A stretch of DNA of 64,000 nt from Arthrobacter sp. NicSoilB4 (GCF_019977335.1 NZ_AP024653.1:2108001-2172000); one strand, 5' to 3'. Numbered from the stretch's first letter, positions 32,582 through 42,069 are shown. Program-made: numbers and translations. Notes: generated by a model from the letters alone, not told the origin.

Positions 32582-32863
32582 GTGGTCACCGCTTTCGTCC
32601 TGATTAAGACAGATGCCTCCCGTATCCCGGAGACCGCGGAAGAGATCTCCGCCATCCAGGGGATCAGCGAGGTCTACTCCGTCACCGGCGAATGGGATCT
32701 TATTGCGATTGCCCGGGTGCAGAAGCATGAGGACCTGGCCGACGCCATCGCGGACAAGCTCTCCAAGGTTCCGGGCGTTGTCCACACCACCACCCAGATC
32801 GCTTTCCGCGCCTATTCGCAGCACGACCTCGACGCCGCTTTCGCCCTCGGCTTCGAACAGTAG
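32582..32863 (+). CDS. Stand-alone Lrp/AsnC ligand-binding (RAM) domain protein
   Basis: 93 residues, only the effector domain of Lrp-type regulators: TAFVLIKTDASRIPETAEEI, IQGISEVYSVTGEWDLIAIARV, IADKLSKVPGVVHTTTQIAFRAYS. There is no HTH, so it cannot bind DNA itself. Small RAM proteins can form octamers and bind amino acids. It is convergent with trpD (18 bp apart). GTG start with a GGAAAGG ribosome site. Confidence 0.9.
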   Translation: MVTAFVLIKTDASRIPETAEEISAIQGISEVYSVTGEWDLIAIARVQKHEDLADAIADKLSKVPGVVHTTTQIAFRAYSQHDLDAAFALGFEQ

Positions 32864-32881
32864 GGCCCTGGGTCAGCTGCT

Positions 32882-33940
32882 TCAGCTGCGCGAGAGCGCG
32901 ACCCACCGGTCCAGGACGGCCGCGGCGGCACCCGACTCGATCGATTCTTCCGCCCGCCTGAACGCGGCGGCCATCCGCTCGCTGAAGGGACCGACGGCGT
33001 CCAGGTCGAACGCGACGAGTCCGGCGGCGGCATTCAGCAGTGCTGCATCGCGCGCGGGTCCGCGGCCACCGGCGAGGACGGAACGCACGACGGCGGCATT
33101 CGCGGCGGCGTCCCCGCCGCGCAGCTCCTCAAGGGTTGCCCGGCGGATGCCAAGATCAGCCGGGTCGAACATCTCTTCGCTCACGGCACCGTTCCGGATT
33201 TCCCACACCCGGGACGGGCCGGTGGTGGTGAGTTCATCGAGCCCGTCATTCCCGCGGAACACCAGCCCGCGGCTCCCGCGCTTGGCCAGCACCCCGGCCA
33301 CCAGCGGGGCCATCCGCTCATTGGCGACCCCCACCGCCGAGGCCTGGACGTGGGCAGGGTTGATCATGGGCCCCAGGAAGTTGAAGGCAGTCGGCACGCC
33401 GAGTTCACGGCGGGCGACGGCGGCATGCCGCATGGAGGGATGGAACACCTGCGCGAAGCAGAAGGTGATGCCCGCCTCCTCCGCGTTGAGGGCCACCCTC
33501 GGGATGGGAAGGTCCAGCCGGACGCCCAATGCCTCCAGGACGTCGGCGGAACCGGAGGTCGAGGACGCGGCACGGTTGCCGTGCTTAACCACCTTGGCAC
33601 CGGCCCCGGCCGCGATCAGCGCGGCCATCGTGGATATGTTGACCGTGTTTTGCTGGTCGCCTCCGGTGCCGACGATGTCCAGCTTCTGCCCGGCTATGTC
33701 GATTGGGCTGGCGTTCGCGATCATCGCCTCGACCAGGCCGACGAGTTCATCCACGGTCTCGCCTTTGGACCGCAGCGCCACGAGGAAGCCGGCAACCTGC
33801 GCCGGCGTGGCCTCTCCGGACATGATCGAGTTCATCGCCCACTCGGTGTTGGTGGCGGTGAGATCCGTACCGTCGATGAGTGCGCCGATGAGCCGCGGCC
33901 AGGTGTTGCCTGCCGCCTGTGCAGATGCCTGAGAAGTCAC
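32882..33940 (-). CDS. trpD: Anthranilate phosphoribosyltransferase
   Basis: 352 residues. Signature segments: the phosphoribosyl-pyrophosphate loop [45 protein letters not shown] and [14 protein letters not shown]. It catalyses the second step of the tryptophan branch. It is alone, not in a trp operon. TAGCAT 6 nt before the GTG start on the minus strand indicates a leaderless transcript, so no leader-peptide attenuation here. Confidence 0.95.
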   Translation of the reverse strand: MTSQASAQAAGNTWPRLIGALIDGTDLTATNTEWAMNSIMSGEATPAQVAGFLVALRSKGETVDELVGLVEAMIANASPIDIAGQKLDIVGTGGDQQNTVNISTMAALIAAGAGAKVVKHGNRAASSTSGSADVLEALGVRLDLPIPRVALNAEEAGITFCFAQVFHPSMRHAAVARRELGVPTAFNFLGPMINPAHVQASAVGVANERMAPLVAGVLAKRGSRGLVFRGNDGLDELTTTGPSRVWEIRNGAVSEEMFDPADLGIRRATLEELRGGDAAANAAVVRSVLAGGRGPARDAALLNAAAGLVAFDLDAVGPFSERMAAAFRRAEESIESGAAAAVLDRWVALSRS

Positions 33941-34071
33941 GTTCCGATGCTATCGAGGTGCGCCCCGCAAAGACCAATGTGAACGGGTGCGGGAACTTTT
34001 CCGCGCGAATTCGCGTCTTTGTAGAAAAAGTCCTCCGAAAAGGCGGTTTGCGTTGGGCAGGAGGGAGTTTT

Positions 34072-34088
34072 ATAGACATAATGTCTAT
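34072..34088. promoter_or_regulatory. Perfect 17-bp palindrome over the ctaE promoter
   Basis: ATAGACATAATGTCTAT, a perfect 8-1-8 palindrome ending at the base before the ctaE GTG. It contains CATAAT (34077-34082), a fair -10 box 6 nt from the start codon. A protein bound here would cover the promoter and start codon of ctaE-qcrCAB. No named regulator is assigned. Confidence 0.65.
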
Positions 34089-34727
34089 GTGACATCTGCG
34101 ACCCATGCCCCCAGTACCCCGGCGCACCCGACGCTGAATCGCCCGAACATGGTTTCTGTTGGAACCGTAGTCTGGCTGTCCAGTGAGTTGATGTTCTTCG
34201 CCGGTCTCTTCGCCATGTACTTCACACTCCGTTCGACTTCCGGACTGATGTGGGCCGAGGAGACAGCCAAGCTCAACTTCCCCTTTGCGCTCATCAACAC
34301 GATCGTCCTCGTGGCAAGTTCGTTCACTTGCCAGATGGGCGTCTTCGCCGCTGAGCGGCTTCAGCCGCGCCGAAGCGGCGGCCGCCTCAGCTTCACCCGC
34401 TGGGGAATGAACGAATGGTTCACCCTGACCTTCATCATGGGTTCCTTCTTCGTGGCCGGCCAGGCGACTGAGTACGCCATGCTCGTTTCCGAGCATGTCT
34501 CACTCTCCTCCAACGCCTACGGTTCGGCGTTCTACATCACCACGGGCTTCCACGGCCTGCACGTCATCGGTGGCTTGGTTGCCTTCCTCCTCATCATGGG
34601 CCGGTCCTTCGCAGCGAAGAAGTTCGGCCACTTCGAAGCAACCTCAGCGATTGTCACCTCGTACTACTGGCACTTCGTCGACGTCGTCTGGATCGGCCTC
34701 TTCCTGGTCATCTACGTCCTCAAGTAG
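34089..34727 (+). CDS. ctaE: Cytochrome c oxidase subunit III
   Basis: 212 residues with the usual helices: [65 protein letters not shown] and [23 protein letters not shown]. Part of the aa3 oxidase at the cytoplasmic membrane. GTG 34089 is chosen because the conserved N-terminus starts here and a -10 box lies just upstream. First gene of the ctaE-qcrC-qcrA-qcrB block, as in most Actinobacteria. Confidence 0.95.
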   Translation: MTSATHAPSTPAHPTLNRPNMVSVGTVVWLSSELMFFAGLFAMYFTLRSTSGLMWAEETAKLNFPFALINTIVLVASSFTCQMGVFAAERLQPRRSGGRLSFTRWGMNEWFTLTFIMGSFFVAGQATEYAMLVSEHVSLSSNAYGSAFYITTGFHGLHVIGGLVAFLLIMGRSFAAKKFGHFEATSAIVTSYYWHFVDVVWIGLFLVIYVLK

Positions 34728-34814
34728 CAAGACTTGACTCTTTTTCTACAAGAGGCAGAATTTCAAGAAGCGGCTCCCCGGAGCCCACGCACGATCGAAT
34801 AAAGGAACCACCAC

Positions 34815-35600
34815 GTGAAGGCACTCTCGCAGAAGCGACGTCACCCACTGGCAGCAATTGCACTGCTGCTGATGGGCCTCCTGGTCACTGGTGGGCTGTA
34901 CGCCGTTGCCACCACCGTCAACCAGGCCAAAGCCACCACCACCTTCAGCGCAAGTGACGCAGAGGAGGGCGGCAAGCTCTTCGCGGCAAACTGCGCCACC
35001 TGCCACGGCATGGGCGCCAGCGGGACCAAAGACGGCCCCTCCCTGGTCGGCGTCGGCGCTGCCGCCGTTGACTTCCAGGTCGGCACCGGGCGCATGCCCA
35101 TGCAGATGAACGCCCCGCAGGCCCCCAAGAAGCCCGCCCAGTTCAACGAGGAGCAGACCCACCAGCTCTCCGCTTACGTTGCTTCGCTGGGCCCCGGCCC
35201 GTCCATCCCCGAGGCACATGTCCTCGACGGCAAGGGCGACGCCGCCAACGGTGGCGAACTGTTCCGCGTGAACTGCGCCATGTGCCACAACGCCGCCGCT
35301 GCCGGCGGTGCGCTGACCCGGGGCAAGTTCGCTCCGGCCCTGGGCGACGTGTCCAGCAAGCACATCTACGAAGCCATGGTCACCGGCCCGCAGAACATGC
35401 CGGTGTTCAGCGACGCCAACGTCGGCCCCGAGGGCAAGCGCGACATCATCACCTTCCTGAAGCAGATCGAGGCCAACGGTTCACCCGGCGGCGCCGACCT
35501 GGGGTCCCTGGGCCCGGTTTCTGAAGGCCTGTTCGTCTGGATCGCCGGTCTGGGCGTCATCATCGCCTTCACCATCTGGCTGACGTCCCGGACGTCCTAG
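34815..35600 (+). CDS. qcrC: Cytochrome bc1 complex diheme cytochrome c subunit
   Basis: 261 residues. N-terminal anchor helix (LAAIALLLMGLLVTGGLYAV), two cytochrome c domains with CATCH and CAMCH heme sites, and a C-terminal helix (FVWIAGLGVIIAFTIWLT). The diheme form replaces soluble cytochrome c in the actinobacterial bcc-aa3 supercomplex and passes electrons directly to the oxidase. AAAGGA lies about 9 nt before the GTG start. 87 bp after ctaE. Confidence 0.96.
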   Translation: MKALSQKRRHPLAAIALLLMGLLVTGGLYAVATTVNQAKATTTFSASDAEEGGKLFAANCATCHGMGASGTKDGPSLVGVGAAAVDFQVGTGRMPMQMNAPQAPKKPAQFNEEQTHQLSAYVASLGPGPSIPEAHVLDGKGDAANGGELFRVNCAMCHNAAAAGGALTRGKFAPALGDVSSKHIYEAMVTGPQNMPVFSDANVGPEGKRDIITFLKQIEANGSPGGADLGSLGPVSEGLFVWIAGLGVIIAFTIWLTSRTS

Positions 35601-35701
35601 CCCACTGTTTGCACCTGTAAGAATTTTCTGCTGGCCTGTCAGCAGTTTGAATTGAAAGCTAACTCGGCACTTGCCGAGACGAGAGAGGGATGAGGCGAAT
35701 T

Positions 35702-36772
35702 ATGGGCAACCATAGTGACGGCAGTCCGAACCACTCGGGCACCGTAGCTACGGCTGGTCAGAATGAGGTGGAGAAGTTCCAGGATCCTGGAATTCCCCCG
35801 CATCGTTTGCGCCTGGCTGACACGGACCCGAAGGCCGCAAAGCGAGCAGAACGGCAGGTAGCCCTTCTTTTCGGGACCTCGGTCGTTGGCACCCTGATCT
35901 TCCTGGTGGCGTACTTCGCCATCGATCTGGGAGATGACACGGCGATCGCGACCATCCGGCTGCAGAACGCGCTGCTGGGTATCGGCACCGCCTTTGCCAT
36001 GCTGGGCATCGGTACCGGAATCGTGCATTGGGCCAAGGCCCTCATGCCGGACCACGAAGTCTCGGAAGAGCGCCATGCCATCCGCACCGAGGATGACCGC
36101 CAGGCTGCTGTCCGGATCGTCGACGACATCGTCGAGGAAACCGGCATCAAGCGCCGCCCGCTGATCCGCAACACCCTTTTGGGCGCCGTGGCGCTGGCTC
36201 CGCTGCCGGCCCTCGCCGTCTTCGGTGACCTGGGTCCGCGTCCCGACGACGCCCTGGCGCACACCATGTGGGCACCCCAGGATGGCAAGCTCAAGCGGCT
36301 CACCCGTGACCCTGACGGCACCCCCATCAAGGCCGCCGACGTGACCATCGGTTCTGCTTTCCACGTCATCCCGGAAGGCCTGAATGAACTGCACGAAGGC
36401 AAGCTGAATGAGAAGGCCAAGTCTGTTGTCCTGCTCATGCGCCTGAACCCGGAGGAACTCCACCCCTCCCCCGGCCGCGCGGACTGGGCCTACAACGGCA
36501 TTGTTGCCTACTCCAAGATCTGCACCCACGTCGGTTGCCCTGTTGCCCTTTACGAGCAGCAGACCCACCACCTGCTGTGCCCGTGCCACCAGTCAACCTT
36601 CGACCTGACCCAGGAATGCAAGGTTATCTTTGGACCGGCCAGCCGTCCCCTCCCCCAGCTGCCCATCGCGGTTGATTCCGAGGGCTACCTGGTCGCCACC
36701 AGCGACTTCCATGAACCCGTTGGACCTAGCTATTGGGAGCGTGAGCAGCATGAGCGCAACATCAACGCCTAA
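35702..36772 (+). CDS. qcrA: Cytochrome bc1 complex Rieske iron-sulfur subunit
   Basis: About 356 residues. Three N-terminal helices as in actinobacterial QcrA (two around LFGTSVVGTLIFLVAYFAID and LLGIGTAFAMLGIGTGIVHW, one near LLGAVALAPLPALAVF). The C-terminal Rieske domain has CTHVGC and CPCHQS, the 2Fe-2S ligands, with the disulfide cysteines. An upstream in-frame ATG at 35690 would add four residues; 35702 has GAGG at better spacing. The last 23 bases overlap qcrB. Confidence 0.95.
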   Translation: MGNHSDGSPNHSGTVATAGQNEVEKFQDPGIPPHRLRLADTDPKAAKRAERQVALLFGTSVVGTLIFLVAYFAIDLGDDTAIATIRLQNALLGIGTAFAMLGIGTGIVHWAKALMPDHEVSEERHAIRTEDDRQAAVRIVDDIVEETGIKRRPLIRNTLLGAVALAPLPALAVFGDLGPRPDDALAHTMWAPQDGKLKRLTRDPDGTPIKAADVTIGSAFHVIPEGLNELHEGKLNEKAKSVVLLMRLNPEELHPSPGRADWAYNGIVAYSKICTHVGCPVALYEQQTHHLLCPCHQSTFDLTQECKVIFGPASRPLPQLPIAVDSEGYLVATSDFHEPVGPSYWEREQHERNINA

Positions 36773-38429
36773 TGCCCCCACCTTCGTCGCCAAGACCACA
36801 GGCGGCCGCATCACCAACTTCGTTGACGAACGCGTCGGCGGGTCGGGGATCCTGCGCGAATTCGGCCGCAAGGTCTTCCCGGACCACTGGTCGTTCATGT
36901 TCGGCGAAGTTGCCCTGTACTCCTTCGTCATCCTGCTGCTCTCGGGCACCTTCCTGACGTTCTTCTTTGATCCCTCGATGGCGGAGACGCACTACCAGGG
37001 CTCCTACACTCCGCTGAAGAACGTCGAAATGTCGGTGGCTTACAGCTCCTCGCTGGACATCTCCTTCGATGTCCGCGGCGGCCTGTTTATGCGCCAGGTC
37101 CACCACTGGTCCGCGCTGCTCTTCGTGGCCTCGGTGTCCGTGCACATGCTCCGCGTGTTCTTCACCGGAGCCTTCCGCAAGCCGCGCGAAATGAACTGGG
37201 TGGTGGGCGGCGTGCTGCTCATCCTCTCGATGGCTGCCGGCTTCACCGGCTACTCCCTCCCCGATGACCTGCTCTCCGGCAACGGCCTGCGCATCATCGA
37301 CGGCGTCATCAAGTCCATTCCCGTGGTCGGAACGTACATCTCGTTCTTCCTCTTCGGCGGAGAATTCCCCGGCACGGTCATCATCGGCCGCCTGTACATG
37401 CTCCACATCCTGCTGGTTCCGGCCCTCATCCTCCTGATGATCGTCCTGCACCTCTTTATGGTGGTCGTGCACAAGCACACCCAGTACCCCGGCCCGGGAC
37501 GCAACGATGGCAACGTCGTCGGCTACCCGCTTGGCCCGGTCTACGCTGCCAAGGCCGGCGGCTTCTTCTTCATCGTGTTTGGTGTCGTCGCCCTCATGGC
37601 AGGGTTCTTCACCATCAACCCGATCTGGAACTACGGCCCGTACGACCCCTCCCCCGTCTCGGCGGGCACCCAGCCTGACTGGTACATCGGCTTCGTCGAC
37701 GGCGCCCTCCGGCTTATGCCGGGCACCATCGGCAACTGGAGCGTCGAACAGGTCTGGTTCGGCCAGGTCTTCACGTTCAACGTCCTGCTCCCGGCCCTGG
37801 TGCCTGCGGGAATCATCTTCACCGTGCTGTTCACCTACCCGTGGATCGAACGCTGGATCACCAAGGACAACCGCGAGCACCACGTCCTCGACCGTCCGCG
37901 CAACGCTCCCACGCGTACCGCCATCGGCATGGCCGGCTTTGTCTGGTACTGCGTGATGTGGGCGGCAGCAGGTTCGGACCTCATCGCCACGCACTTCCAC
38001 GTGTCGCTGAACGATGTCACCTACTGGCTGCGTGCGCTGTTCTTTGTTGGACCGGTCATCGCCTTCATTGTCACGAAACGTGTTGCTCTGGCCCTCCAGC
38101 GCAAGGACCGCGAGATTGCTCTGCACGGCCGCGAAACCGGCCGCATCGTGCGCCTGCCGCACGGTGAGTTCATCGAGGTCCACGCACCGCTGGACGAGTA
38201 CAAGCGGTACAAGCTGGTCGGCTTCGAGTCGCCGTCACCGCTTCCTGCGGAGCCGAACGCCAACGGCGTCGTCGACAAGAAGGAGAAGCGGCGCGCACTG
38301 TTTTCCAAGTGGTTCTTTGAGGACCGGGTTGCCCCGGCCACGCCCGCTGAGCTGGCGGCGGCCCATGGCCACCACGGCGAACACGAGGCCATCGAATCCG
38401 GTGTATCGCAGAAGACGCTTAGCCACTAA
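36750..38429 (+). CDS. qcrB: Cytochrome bc1 complex cytochrome b subunit
   Basis: 559 residues, long actinobacterial form. Heme-b His pairs lie in RQVHHWSALLFVASVSVHMLRV and LHILLVPALILLMIVLHLFMVVVHKHTQ; the Qo-site motif appears as PIWNYGPYDP. A hydrophilic C-terminal extension (~430-559) is typical of the group. ATG 36750 lies inside the end of qcrA, so the two are translationally coupled. Terminator at 38448-38481. Confidence 0.96.
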   Translation: MSATSTPNAPTFVAKTTGGRITNFVDERVGGSGILREFGRKVFPDHWSFMFGEVALYSFVILLLSGTFLTFFFDPSMAETHYQGSYTPLKNVEMSVAYSSSLDISFDVRGGLFMRQVHHWSALLFVASVSVHMLRVFFTGAFRKPREMNWVVGGVLLILSMAAGFTGYSLPDDLLSGNGLRIIDGVIKSIPVVGTYISFFLFGGEFPGTVIIGRLYMLHILLVPALILLMIVLHLFMVVVHKHTQYPGPGRNDGNVVGYPLGPVYAAKAGGFFFIVFGVVALMAGFFTINPIWNYGPYDPSPVSAGTQPDWYIGFVDGALRLMPGTIGNWSVEQVWFGQVFTFNVLLPALVPAGIIFTVLFTYPWIERWITKDNREHHVLDRPRNAPTRTAIGMAGFVWYCVMWAAAGSDLIATHFHVSLNDVTYWLRALFFVGPVIAFIVTKRVALALQRKDREIALHGRETGRIVRLPHGEFIEVHAPLDEYKRYKLVGFESPSPLPAEPNANGVVDKKEKRRALFSKWFFEDRVAPATPAELAAAHGHHGEHEAIESGVSQKTLSH

Positions 38430-38447
38430 CCGGCTGCAGTGAACACC

Positions 38448-38481
38448 AGAAAGGCCCGGTCCATCAGGACCGGGCCTTTCT
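38448..38481. terminator. Bidirectional terminator between qcrB and the GntR gene
   Basis: Perfect 15-bp stem AGAAAGGCCCGGTCC/GGACCGGGCCTTTCT with a 4-nt loop. The A-rich and T-rich ends allow it to work on both strands of this convergent gap. Confidence 0.85.
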
Positions 38482-38500
38482 GCATGTCTCGGGCGGCACA

Positions 38501-38567
38501 AACAACGCGGTGTCACTCCGCGCCCATAATCCCCCTCGGGATGGGCGCGGAGTGACCCCGCGTTGTT
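38501..38567. repeat. Palindromic intergenic repeat, copy B
   Basis: A 27-bp inverted repeat with one mismatch (38501-38527 and 38541-38567) and a 13-nt loop. Outer arm AACAACGCGG, then GTCACTCCGCGCCCAT. It starts 19 bp after the qcrB terminator and ends one base before the GntR stop codon. Same family as 11718-11776; the two-base difference in the right arm is partly matched by changes in the left arm. Confidence 0.85.
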
Positions 38568-38568
38568 C

Positions 38569-39360
38569 TTAGGGGCGGTACCCCGAGGCGTAGTTCCGGG
38601 TCGGACGGACGCCCGGCCGCTGCAGGGGCACCCAGAGCTTGTAGCGGTCCGCCCGGTAGTAAGACACCGAGTAATCGACCATGGCCCGTGCCACGAAGGC
38701 GTGGCGCTGGATCTTCAGGAGCGGGGACCCCACTTCAACGTTAAGCAACCGGGCCGTCGACGGCGAGGCCGCCGTCGCCTCGATCATGTCCTCGCCCCAC
38801 TCCATCACCAGGCCGAAGCGTTCGCTCAGGACGTTGTACAGGGATGTGGGCGGTTCACCATCGAGCAGTCCGGGAACCCGGTGCGCGGGGATGAAGTTCT
38901 CGTCCACGCTCATGGGTTCGTTGTCCGCCAGCAGGAGGCGCCGGAACCGCACGAGGGGCGTACCCTCCTCGAGTTGGAGCTCACGGGCCAGGAAAGCACT
39001 GGCACCGATCTGCTCGAAACTGAGGACTTTGGCGGCGGGAACCATGCCGCGGCGCTGCATTTCCTCGCTGTAGGAGGTCAGCTTCACCTGGAGGTCAAGT
39101 TTGGGTTTGCGCACAAACGTTCCGAGGCCCACCACGCGTTCGATGACTTCCTCGCCGACGAGGGCATCGATGGCCTGGCGCACCGTCATCCGGGCCAGGC
39201 CGAAGCGCTCGGCGAGATCCCGTTCCGAGGGCAGTGCGGACCCCGGGGGGCAGGCGCTCACGATGTGGGCGCGAAGGATTTCCCTCAGCTGGACGTAGAT
39301 GGGCGTACCGTTGTGCCGGTCGATCTCGCCGGCCATGCGGGCGGCGTCAGAAGCCGCCAT
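38569..39360 (-). CDS. GntR/HutC-family regulator, DasR-like
   Basis: 263 residues. N-terminal winged helix (PIYVQLREILRAHIVSACPPGSALPSERDLAERFGLARMTVRQAIDAL) and C-terminal UTRA domain (PLVRFRRLLLADNEPMSVDE; SYYRADRYKLWVPLQRP). The segments LTSYSEEMQRRG and YYRADRYK resemble Streptomyces DasR, which senses glucosamine-6-phosphate and controls N-acetylglucosamine uptake and the PTS. The divergent neighbour is ptsH, and a dre-like site lies between them. GGAAGGAACC precedes the ATG. Likely a repressor of amino-sugar/PTS genes including ptsH and itself. Confidence 0.85.
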   Translation of the reverse strand: MAASDAARMAGEIDRHNGTPIYVQLREILRAHIVSACPPGSALPSERDLAERFGLARMTVRQAIDALVGEEVIERVVGLGTFVRKPKLDLQVKLTSYSEEMQRRGMVPAAKVLSFEQIGASAFLARELQLEEGTPLVRFRRLLLADNEPMSVDENFIPAHRVPGLLDGEPPTSLYNVLSERFGLVMEWGEDMIEATAASPSTARLLNVEVGSPLLKIQRHAFVARAMVDYSVSYYRADRYKLWVPLQRPGVRPTRNYASGYRP

Positions 39361-39410
39361 AGCGGTTCCTTCCGGAATGAGTCATACGTCAAGGTTAAAC
39401 CACTCGGCGC

Positions 39411-39426
39411 GCAGGTCTAGACCACC
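39411..39426. promoter_or_regulatory. dre-like operator (DasR/NagR type) between the GntR gene and ptsH
   Basis: GCAGGTCTAGACCACC, with the perfect 10-bp palindrome GGTCTAGACC. The DasR dre consensus is A(C/G)TGGTCTAGACCA(C/G)T. The site is 50 bp upstream of the GntR start and 38 bp before the ptsH -10 box. Confidence 0.7.
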
Positions 39427-39463
39427 TGCCGGTAGCGGTTCGCCCGGGGACCCCGCCCGGCGC

Positions 39464-39469
39464 TAGGCT
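39464..39469 (+). promoter_or_regulatory. -10 box (TAGGCT) of ptsH
   Basis: TAGGCT with a predicted start near 39476, giving a leader of about 50 nt that contains the AAGGAAG ribosome site. No good -35 is visible. Confidence 0.45.
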
Positions 39470-39525
39470 TGAATGCGCCGGTGTCCCCCCGGCCCAATAA
39501 TCCAGTGAGAGACAAGGAAGCCCCG

Positions 39526-39819
39526 TTGCCAGTTCGGAACGCAATCGTCCAGGCCACCATCGGACTGCATGCACGGCCGGCGGCGCTGTTCGTCCGGGCG
39601 GTTCATGAGACCGGGCTGCCCGTCACCATCAGCAAGGACGGCAGGCCCGGCGTGGACGCCCGCTCCCTGCTGGAAGTCATGACCGAGGACTTCCACTTCG
39701 GCTGTGTGGTGGAACTGGCTGTCGCGCCCGATGCCGTCCCGGACGGGTACAGCCCTGACGACGTCGAGAAGGCCCTTGAGGGGCTCAGTGCCCTGCTGGA
39801 GTCGGCCCGGTCCCGCTGA
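39526..39819 (+). CDS. ptsH: Phosphocarrier protein HPr
   Basis: 97 residues. The phosphorylation site is GLHARPAALFV (His in the family position near residue 15), with SLLEVMTEDFHFGCVVELAV following. HPr carries phosphate from enzyme I to the sugar-specific PTS permeases. The TTG at 39526 is chosen because AAGGAAG lies 5 nt upstream and the protein then begins like other HPr (PVRNAIVQATIGLHARPA). The conserved Ser46 region is SLLEVM rather than the Firmicute SIMGVM. No ptsI adjacent. Confidence 0.92.
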   Translation: MPVRNAIVQATIGLHARPAALFVRAVHETGLPVTISKDGRPGVDARSLLEVMTEDFHFGCVVELAVAPDAVPDGYSPDDVEKALEGLSALLESARSR

Positions 39820-39864
39820 CCGCCGTACAGCCCCTCCCGGGCCGCACAACGGGCTAACAACAAA

Positions 39865-39910
39865 ACAACGACGGCGGGCCCCACCAGAAGGTGGGGCCCG
39901 CCGCCGTTGT
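39865..39910. terminator. Terminator between ptsH and ctaF
   Basis: A 21-bp stem with one mismatch (39865-39885 and 39890-39910) and loop AGAA. The arms contain GGCGGGCCCCACC and its complement. It lies in a convergent gap; T residues flank the right side. Confidence 0.75.
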
Positions 39911-39936
39911 TGACTTGGTACGCGTCCTGGCGGACC

Positions 39937-40338
39937 TTAGTGCGCGTGGTCTCCGCGGCTGTACTCGTACACCCAGCCGACCAGGGCGACCAGGGCGAGC
40001 CCGGCCGCGATGTAGACGATCCAGAAGCCGATGGCCATTCCGAGGAATCCTGTGGCGCTGGCCAGGCCGAGGACCAGCGGCCACCAGCTCCAGGGGCTGA
40101 AGTGGCCCTGCTCACCGGCGCCCTCGTGGATCTCGGCGTCACTGCGGTCCTCGGGACGCATACCGACGCGCTTGCCGGTAAAGGCGAGGTAGGCGCCGAT
40201 CATGCCCGCGAGCCCGCCGACCAAGAGCACGCCCAGGATGCCGACCCACTCGGACCAGCCGGTCAGGAAACCGTAGATGAGAGCCACCGGCACGAAGAAG
40301 AAGACTCCGAGGCCAAAAATCCTTGATTCGATCTTCAC
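39937..40338 (-). CDS. ctaF: Cytochrome c oxidase polypeptide 4
   Basis: 133 residues, four helices in two pairs (FGLGVFFFVPVALIYGFL, VGILGVLLVGGLAGMIGAYLAF, WWPLVLGLASATGFLGMAIGFW and YIAAGLALVALVGWVYEY). This is the actinobacterial CtaF subunit of the aa3 oxidase. Its GTG overlaps the ctaD stop codon by one base (TAGTG), so it is translationally coupled to ctaD. Confidence 0.92.
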   Translation of the reverse strand: MKIESRIFGLGVFFFVPVALIYGFLTGWSEWVGILGVLLVGGLAGMIGAYLAFTGKRVGMRPEDRSDAEIHEGAGEQGHFSPWSWWPLVLGLASATGFLGMAIGFWIVYIAAGLALVALVGWVYEYSRGDHAH

Positions 40339-42059
40339 TAGGGGTTGTCCTTCTGGTCGGCGTTACCGAGGGCTTCTGCGGCCGGGGCAGGAGAGTCGAC
40401 GGTGTATGTCTGGGAAAGTTCGGGGTGGTGCAGGTCCAGGGCAGGACGCTCCGAACGGATCCGCGGCAGCGAGGTGAAGTTGTGACGCGGCGGCGGGCAG
40501 GAGGTTGCCCATTCGAGCGAGGCGCCGAAGCCCCAGGGGTCATCCACTTCAACCCGCTCGTTGCTGCGCCACGTGATGTAGACGTTCCAGAAGAACGGGA
40601 TCAGCGAGGCGCCCAGCAGGAACGACGCGTAGGTGGAGAACTGGTTCATCCAGGTGAAGTTGTCCTGCGGCATGTAGTCCGCGTAGCGGCGGGGCATGCC
40701 CTCGACGCCCAGCCAGTGCTGGATGAGGAAGGTGCCGTGGAAGCCGAGGAACAGCATCCAGAAGTGGATCTTGCCGAGGCGCTCGTTGAGCATCTTGCCG
40801 GTCCACTTCGGCCACCAGAAGTAGAAGCCTGCGAACATCGCGAACACGACGGTGCCGAAGACGACGTAGTGGAAGTGTGCCACCACGAAGTAGGAGTCGG
40901 ACACGTGGAAGTCCAGCGGCGGGGAGGCCAGGATGATGCCGGTCAGGCCGCCGAAGAGGAACGTCGCCAGGAAGCCGATGCTCCACAGCATGGGGGTTTC
41001 GAAGGTGATGGAACCCCGCCACATGGTGCCGATCCAGTTGAAGAACTTCACGCCGGTGGGCACCGCGATCAGCATCGTCATGAAGGAGAAGAACGGCAGC
41101 AGGACCGAGCCGGTGACGTACATGTGGTGGGCCCACACGGTCACGGACAGGGCGGCGATGGAGATCGTTGCGTAGACGAGGCCCTTGTAACCGAAGATCG
41201 GCTTGCGGCTGAAGACCGGGAAGATCTCGGAGACGATGCCGAAGAACGGCAGGGCGATGATGTAGACCTCGGGGTGGCCGAAGAACCAGAACAGGTGCTG
41301 CCAGAGGACGGCGCCGCCGTTCTCGGGGTCGAAGATGTGGGCACCGAAGCGCCGGTCCGCGCCGAGGGCGAAGAGGGCTGCGGCCAGCGGCGGGAACGCC
41401 ATCAGGACCAGGATTGCCGTCACCAGGATGTTCCAGGTGAAGATCGGCATCCGCCACATGGTCATGCCCGGGGCGCGCATGCAGATGATCGTGGTGATGA
41501 AGTTGACCGCACCGAGGATGGTGCCGAAGCCGGAGAGCGCCAGGCCGAAGACCCAGAGGTCACCGCCCACGCCGGGGCTGAACGTCGTGTTGGACAGCGG
41601 CGCGTACGCGAACCAGCCGAACGAGGCCGCACCCTGCGGGGTGACGAAGCCGGACACGGCGATGGTGGAACCGAAGAGGAAGAACCAGAAGGCCAGTGCG
41701 TTCAGTCGCGGGAAGGCGACGTCGGGGGCACCGATCTGGAGCGGCATGATGACGTTGGCGAAGCCGGCGAACAGCGGCGTCGCGAACATCAGCAGCATGA
41801 CGGTGCCGTGCATGGTGAAGAGCTGGTTGTACTGCTCTTTGGTCTGGAGGATCTGCATGCCGGGCTCGAACAGCTCGGCCCGGATCAGCAGCGCCATAAC
41901 ACCGCCGAAGCAGAAGAACACGAAGGACGCGATCAGGTACATGTACCCGATGGTCTTGTGGTCGGTCGAAGTGATCCAGTTGACGACGATGCGCCCCTTG
42001 GACTTCGGTACTACGGGAGCCTCAAGGATCCCGGTGGGCTGGGAATAGGTAGTTGCCAC
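40338..42059 (-). CDS. ctaD: Cytochrome c oxidase subunit I
   Basis: 573 residues, twelve helices. Heme and copper ligands are in [15 protein letters not shown] (low-spin heme His), [19 protein letters not shown] (CuB His and Tyr), WAHHMYVTG (CuB His pair) and [13 protein letters not shown] (heme a3 region). It forms the oxygen-reducing core of the aa3 oxidase and pumps protons. The gene order ctaC-ctaD-ctaF is usual for Actinobacteria. Confidence 0.97.
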   Translation of the reverse strand: MATTYSQPTGILEAPVVPKSKGRIVVNWITSTDHKTIGYMYLIASFVFFCFGGVMALLIRAELFEPGMQILQTKEQYNQLFTMHGTVMLLMFATPLFAGFANVIMPLQIGAPDVAFPRLNALAFWFFLFGSTIAVSGFVTPQGAASFGWFAYAPLSNTTFSPGVGGDLWVFGLALSGFGTILGAVNFITTIICMRAPGMTMWRMPIFTWNILVTAILVLMAFPPLAAALFALGADRRFGAHIFDPENGGAVLWQHLFWFFGHPEVYIIALPFFGIVSEIFPVFSRKPIFGYKGLVYATISIAALSVTVWAHHMYVTGSVLLPFFSFMTMLIAVPTGVKFFNWIGTMWRGSITFETPMLWSIGFLATFLFGGLTGIILASPPLDFHVSDSYFVVAHFHYVVFGTVVFAMFAGFYFWWPKWTGKMLNERLGKIHFWMLFLGFHGTFLIQHWLGVEGMPRRYADYMPQDNFTWMNQFSTYASFLLGASLIPFFWNVYITWRSNERVEVDDPWGFGASLEWATSCPPPRHNFTSLPRIRSERPALDLHHPELSQTYTVDSPAPAAEALGNADQKDNP

Positions 42060-42069
42060 GTCGCTCCCC

